Below are positions 59,854 through 64,000 of a stretch of DNA of 64,000 nucleotides, in pieces. Position 1 is the stretch's first letter. Every line of letters begins with the position of its first letter. Below the pieces are notes generated by a model. That model worked only from the letters and a program-made list of their open reading frames with translations. It was not told where the DNA came from and searched no databases. A program made the translations under genes and the position numbers. Origin of the DNA: Rhynchospora pubera (Eukaryota; Streptophyta; Magnoliopsida; Poales; Cyperaceae); assembly GCA_028095005.1 (NCBI GenBank), contig CM051463.1, positions 66,874,251-66,938,250 of the forward strand, written 5' to 3'.

Positions 59854-60945
59854 CAAGGGTATATTGGAGAAAATCCTCTCCAACACTGGAAAAAGAATCG
59901 GATTAAGTGCAAGTTAGACATCATCAACCCGGATATCACAATCCAAGACAAGTCTCTGAAACATGTCACACCAGCAATGAAGGAGCAATTTGACAAGCAT
60001 GTTCAGGCGCTACTCAAGATTGGAGTGATACGACCCAGTAAGAGCCGACATAGAACCATGGCAATGATGGTAAACTCAGGTACATCAATAGACCCAAAGA
60101 TTGGCGCTGAAATCAAAGACAAGGAGCGTATGGTATTTAATTACCGTACCCTCAATGACAATACCCACAAAGACCAATACAGCCTTCCAGAGATTAATAC
60201 CATCCTTAAGAAAGTTGGCAATAGTCGGATTTACTCGAAATTTGACTTAAAAAGTGGGTTCCATCAGGTGGCAATGGATTCTGAATCGGTTGAATGGACG
60301 GCTTTTGTCGTTTCAAATGGCTTGTATGAATGCGGGTTGAAGAATGCGCCGGCAATCTTTCAAAGAAAGATGGACGATTGCTTCCGGGGAACGGAAAACT
60401 TCATAGCAGTCTACATCGATGATATATTGGTGTTTTCTGAGAATGAAGAACAACATGCCAAACATTTGGAGGCTATGTTGACAATTTGTGAGAAATGGGG
60501 GCTTGTACTCTCTCCAACTAAAATGAAAATAGCTGTGCAGGAAATCGAATTCCTAGGTGCAGTTATTGGGAACAGAAAAATCAAACTTCAGCCACACATA
60601 ATCAAGAAAATCATCTCCTTCGATGAAGAAAAGCTAAAGGAGAAAGCTGGTATGAGATCATAGCTTGGCATTCTCAACTATGCCAGATCATACATATCAA
60701 AGTTGGGAACATTACTTGGGCCGCTGTACTAAAAAACAAGCGAACACGGTGACAAAAGGCTCAAGAGTTCAGACTATGAGATCATCAGAAAGGTTAAACA
60801 AGCTGTGCAGCAGCTCCCAGATCTCGAACTACCTCCGGAGGGATCCTACATCATCCTCGAATAGACGGATGCATGGAAGGATGGGGCGGGGTATGCAAAT
60901 GGAAGAAAGCAAAGCATGACCCCCGAAACACGGAGAAAGGGTTCA
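59854..60945 (+). pseudogene. Viral reverse transcriptase and partial RNase H
   Basis: It continues the coat/protease frame. RT motifs are readable: VIRPSKSRHRT, KERMVFNYRTLND, SKFDLKSGFHQVAM, GLKNAPAIFQRKMD and the catalytic VYIDDILVF near 60410. Just before GLKNAPA the family has about six residues that are replaced here by one Cys, consistent with a 15-nt in-frame deletion in the core. Stops follow at 60661, 60730 and 60862. RNase H begins (MEGWGGVCKWK) in a shifted frame at 60873 and similarity ends near 60945. RT could not be functional. Confidence 0.88.
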
Positions 60946-61052
60946 TTTCCTATCTCCTCGTATTGATTGACGGTGGCATTTGGTCGGAAGAGATAGTCAT
61001 TGCGGTGGAATGGACCGGGCACAACGGAGTCATCGTTTTGGGCCGTCCATCC

Positions 61053-61960
61053 TGTCACGTCCCGCACCGACGGGTCGCGGGGCGCGAGCTGGGAACGGTA
61101 TCTTCCGCACCCATCCGACGGTCCGTCAACCTACGTCGCAACAGAAAAACAAACAGAGTCAGGTACAAACCTCAGTAACCGGTTATTTAACGACGCAGCT
61201 TCTCTACATTTAATTATTATAACAAAGTTCAATCAGACTGGATTAATCCACATAACAAATAATATATTTTACGGAGATAATCGGGTCCGGACAGTCAGTC
61301 AGTCAGTCACAGTGGTCCCTCCCCGATCTCAGGAGGATCAGGACCGGCCCCTCCCCGAACTCAGGAGGATCAGGGCTCAAAATTCAGATTCAATTCCACA
61401 TCCAATTCCAAACTCCGATATCCCGTAAAATATACCAATCACAATTCAGATAAACATATTCAATCAAAACCAAACGATAAATCAAATCAATCAAACAATA
61501 CGAAATTAAATATAGAGAAGTCCGGTTACCTGATTAAGGAATCCATAATTCAGAAATAAATCAAATCGACTGCGACGTAGATTCAAATTCCAATCAAAAT
61601 GCAATTGTTCTCGAGAAACATCTAAGATCAGAGATTTATTTGGTGAAGCATTATTTTGTAACTGGTTTTGAGTTTGTGCATAACCGTCAGAGAGAGAGAG
61701 AGGAAATTTAGCAATTGCTAAGAGGAAGAAAGCAAATAAATTAATATATAAATGATTTAGAGGAATGAAGATATGACATGCAACGGACACGCAATGGAGG
61801 CATAGACAGATGGCACTTTGCATGGAGTAAAAATGAGTTGCGTGGCAACTTTGTGTGTGGGTTTTTTTTTTCCATTCGGTGGTCAACTAGAAGTCAAACA
61901 ATAATATGGGTCAAAAGTTAAAGTATTAGTCAACTTCAGTCAAAGTAATTGGATGTTACA
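61053..61960. mobile_element. Solo LTR (probably Gypsy), 908 bp
   Basis: It begins TGTCACGTCCCGCACCGACG and ends GGATGTTACA (TG...CA). It is flanked by a perfect 5-bp duplication CATCC (61048-61052 and 61961-61965). TGTCACG starts are common in plant Gypsy LTRs. No internal region or second LTR is present, so unequal recombination between LTRs is the likely origin. Short open frames within it are not genes. Confidence 0.85.
61318..61375 (+). repeat. Short tandem repeat inside solo LTR
   Basis: CCTCCCCGATCTCAGGAGGA occurs twice with small changes, about 32 bp apart; each copy contains a CTCAGGAGGATCAGG stretch. Confidence 0.7.
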
Positions 61961-62039
61961 CATCCGGTACCGATTAGATGTGCCATTAGGTTTTCGGGAT
62001 GAGCAATGACATTATCGTCCACTTTGTTGTCCCTAATTA

Positions 62040-63540
62040 AATAGAGGGGGGTGAATAGGCACAAACACAAAGTTGCTAAACCGGTATGGTAAAAAATCGG
62101 TTCAATTCAAGTTTGGTCTACCAATCAACAACAAGCCACAAGCAAATCAAAAGACAATTAAAGTAAATAGAGAATAAAAAAAGTGACACGCGATATATTA
62201 CGGAGTTCCGACCCGCTAGGAAGTGCTAGCCTTAGTCGTACGTCTCCGGGAGTTCCGCAACCTCGAAATGGGCGCACTCCGTTCAATTCCACAACGAACG
62301 GGACTACAATTTCGAACCAAATCAACTTGTTACAATCACTCTCAAGGTGGATTGGCCTAACTCGATTAAACAAACAGAATCACTCAAAGGATTGAGCCTC
62401 TAATCAAATCACTCAACAAATCTAGCAATTAGTACTAGTGGATTGGTTTACACACTCCAATCTCAATGATTTTGCTAAGTTAATGCTCAAACATAAGAGA
62501 GAGTAATGTCTAACTGGTTGGAGCTCAAAAGAGAGGAATTTCAAAGGTTTCAAAAGTATCTAAACAGTTCCAAGAGGCCCAATATATATAGAGGGCGCCA
62601 ACAGCTCCAAAAACCAGTCAAAACAGACTTCTCCGTTGTACAACGCTATATGGTGTTGTAAAACGCTGGAAAGCCGTTGAAAAATCAAACAGTCACAGAC
62701 AATGCCGTTGTGAGTTGTCAGAGCGTTATGTAACGTTCCATGGCGTTGCACAACGCTTTAGTAGAAGTTCAAAGCAGATGCTCGACAGTTCCGTTGAAAC
62801 TTGTCAGAGCGTTGTACAACGCTATGTAGCGTTTCACAACGGAGTAAAGAAGAGAGGACGACAGTTCTGACAATCTCAAGCAACATTGTCAGAGCGTCAT
62901 ACAACGCTGAGGGTCGTTACACAACGTTAGCGTTGCACAACGCTGAATAGCGATGGCGAACGTAACCAGCAGTTTTACGTGTAAAAGAGCGTGGAGCATG
63001 CATGCAACATCGCTGCTGAGCGATGTTTGAGTGATGTCTGAGCAATGTAGAGAGCAGTTCTCAGACTCACGTTGTGCAACGCTATTGGGCGTTACACAAC
63101 TCCAACGTTGCACAACGCCGTATAGCGTTGGCGAACGGAACCCGCAGCTTTCCACATAAAAACACTGGGTTGCCTGCACAACACCAATGTCACACGCATG
63201 CAGCATCGCTGTCTGAGCAGTGCAGTGTTGCCTGCTTCAGAGCATCGTTGTACAATGCTGAGCAGCGTTACACAACCTAGAAGCGGAAACGTTGTGTAAC
63301 CTTACTTAGCGTTGCACAACATTCTGACAAGGGGGAGAACAGATTTAACAGGTTTAAAAGCAAATGAACTAGCGTTGCACAACACTACTGAACGTTGTGT
63401 AACGCTGTTCCAACCTTGTCAGAAAATTTGCAATTTAAGAGCGAATTAATTTTGCGTTGTGTAACGGCTAATAGCGTTGTATAACGCTTGACAGAAAAAC
63501 TGAGCATTTTACCAGCAAATTAATTGAGATTAGTTTAGAG
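62040..63540. repeat. Repetitive element with palindrome-rich interior
   Basis: It opens with AGAGGGGGGTGAATAGGCAC, a phrase I know from dispersed plant repeats, followed by GACACGCGATATATTACGGA. Coding similarity is absent. The interior (62630-63495) is filled by short palindromes described separately. Ends and class are unresolved. Confidence 0.45.
62634..63490. repeat. Array of CGTTGYRCAACG-type palindromes
   Basis: At least 18 perfect or near-perfect copies, for example CGTTGTACAACG at 62634 and 62810, GCGTTGCACAACGC at 62743 and about 62930, CGTTGTGCAACG at 63070, spaced irregularly by 15-90 bp. Variants with TTACACAAC or TTATGTAAC keep the two-fold symmetry. Confidence 0.85.
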
Positions 63541-64000
63541 TTTAAATAAACCTAAACTATTGATTCTAACTAGTCCAAAGCAATCTCTTGAAGCTCCAAA
63601 ACATGTGCCATACTTGCTTTAATCCATTTTTCAAATAATCTAGCTATAAAGCACTAAATGGAAATGTTAGTTTTAGGGTTTCGGTGTTGTTTTGCAAATC
63701 GGCAAATCGAGAGAAAATGTTGAACCAATAGCTTGAACAAAGTGCATCCAAAGACAACTAGACTAGTAGTGCACTGGAACCAGTTAATCATAATATTGAT
63801 GAGCTGTTAAGAATTCACCAAAAGATACAATTGATCCAGCAAGGCCATTACTATTAGTGAGTCCCACCATCATATGAGAATCACATTATTGTATTAACTT
63901 TCGGTACCACTAAGGGTAGGTCGTGTCATTATTAGCCTACTTTATTGGTGCAGGAATCTCTTTTTATTTTGTCGGGCAATTATTGTACTTTTGATGCCCA
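63541..64000. other. Intergenic, nothing recognised
   Basis: AT-rich DNA with no coding or repeat signature I can name. Confidence 0.5.

Larger units (their letters stand above)
55624..60945 (+). mobile_element. Endogenous badnavirus-like pararetrovirus, defective
   Basis: The order P2-like ORF, ATGA overlap, long polyprotein with movement protein, acidic region, coat zinc knuckle, second Cys-rich motif, aspartic protease, RT and RNase H is that of badnaviruses (Caulimoviridae). About 5.3 kb of an expected 7-9 kb is present. Visible damage: TAA at 56256, frameshift near 56735-56755, TAA at 59851, a small in-frame loss in RT near 60330, TAG at 60661, TAA at 60730, TAG/frameshift near 60862, and loss of the rest of RNase H after about 60945. 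Without an intergenic region or full RNase H it cannot be a complete viral genome. Confidence 0.9.

Noticed and set aside
60946..61178. Continuation of viral RNase H in the open frame after 60945
   Set aside because: Similarity stops and the frame enters the solo LTR at 61053.

Overview
This window is plant nuclear DNA, probably from a eudicot with a repeat-rich genome. It holds no complete, undamaged host gene that I can identify. What it does hold is AT-rich intergenic DNA, several transposon superfamilies with readable termini and target-site duplications (TSDs), broken multi-exon plant genes with GT/AG splice junctions, and an integrated badnavirus-like pararetrovirus. There are no bacterial signals.

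Layout. 1-2.4 kb: AT-rich, no gene recognised. 2.4-6.8 kb: a decayed minus-strand Gypsy/Athila-like element with a PBS, gag-like remnants and an imperfect ~500-bp direct repeat. 6.8-8.66 kb: intergenic, with a candidate terminal exon and a cluster of GGCCCA boxes. 8.66-25.9 kb: a three-level nest. A Tourist-like MITE (TSD ATA) is split by a 17-kb minus-strand Copia element with two 1,782-bp LTRs (TSD TTTGG), and that element is split by a 7.35-kb CACTA transposon (TSD TGA). 26.4-27.9 kb: a second MITE and a 1.0-kb Mutator-like MITE (TSD ATAAATTTA) filled by a minisatellite. 29.4-50.2 kb: an exon mosaic on the + strand. It carries pieces of a TPX2-like spindle protein gene and of a STE20/GCK-type protein kinase, out of kinase order, mixed with a minisatellite and a duplicated ~1.1-kb segment. 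A nearly intact 5.4-kb Copia element (34040-39473, identical LTRs, one in-frame stop) and a tRNA-derived SINE (46689-46883) sit inside it. 53.5-54 kb: a small heat-shock protein fragment on the minus strand, interrupted by a third copy of the Tourist-like MITE. 54.9-55.15 kb: another MITE. 55.6-60.95 kb: the pararetrovirus (P2-like ORF, movement/coat/protease polyprotein, reverse transcriptase, partial RNase H) with stops, frameshifts and a truncated end. 61.05-61.96 kb: a solo LTR with a perfect CATCC TSD. 62.0-63.5 kb: a repetitive element with a dense array of short CGTTGYRCAACG-type palindromes.

How the parts relate. Almost every host coding trace has been broken by insertion, duplication or point mutation. 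The coding-capable mobile parts are the 34-39 kb Copia (one stop from an open frame) and, in pieces, the viral integrant. The 17-kb Copia has nearly identical LTRs but a badly decayed pol, so it was probably mobilised by enzymes supplied in trans. I did not find a convincing wholly new system. The strongest novel-looking items are the nested young non-autonomous Copia, the TPX2/kinase exon mosaic, and the two palindrome-rich arrays.
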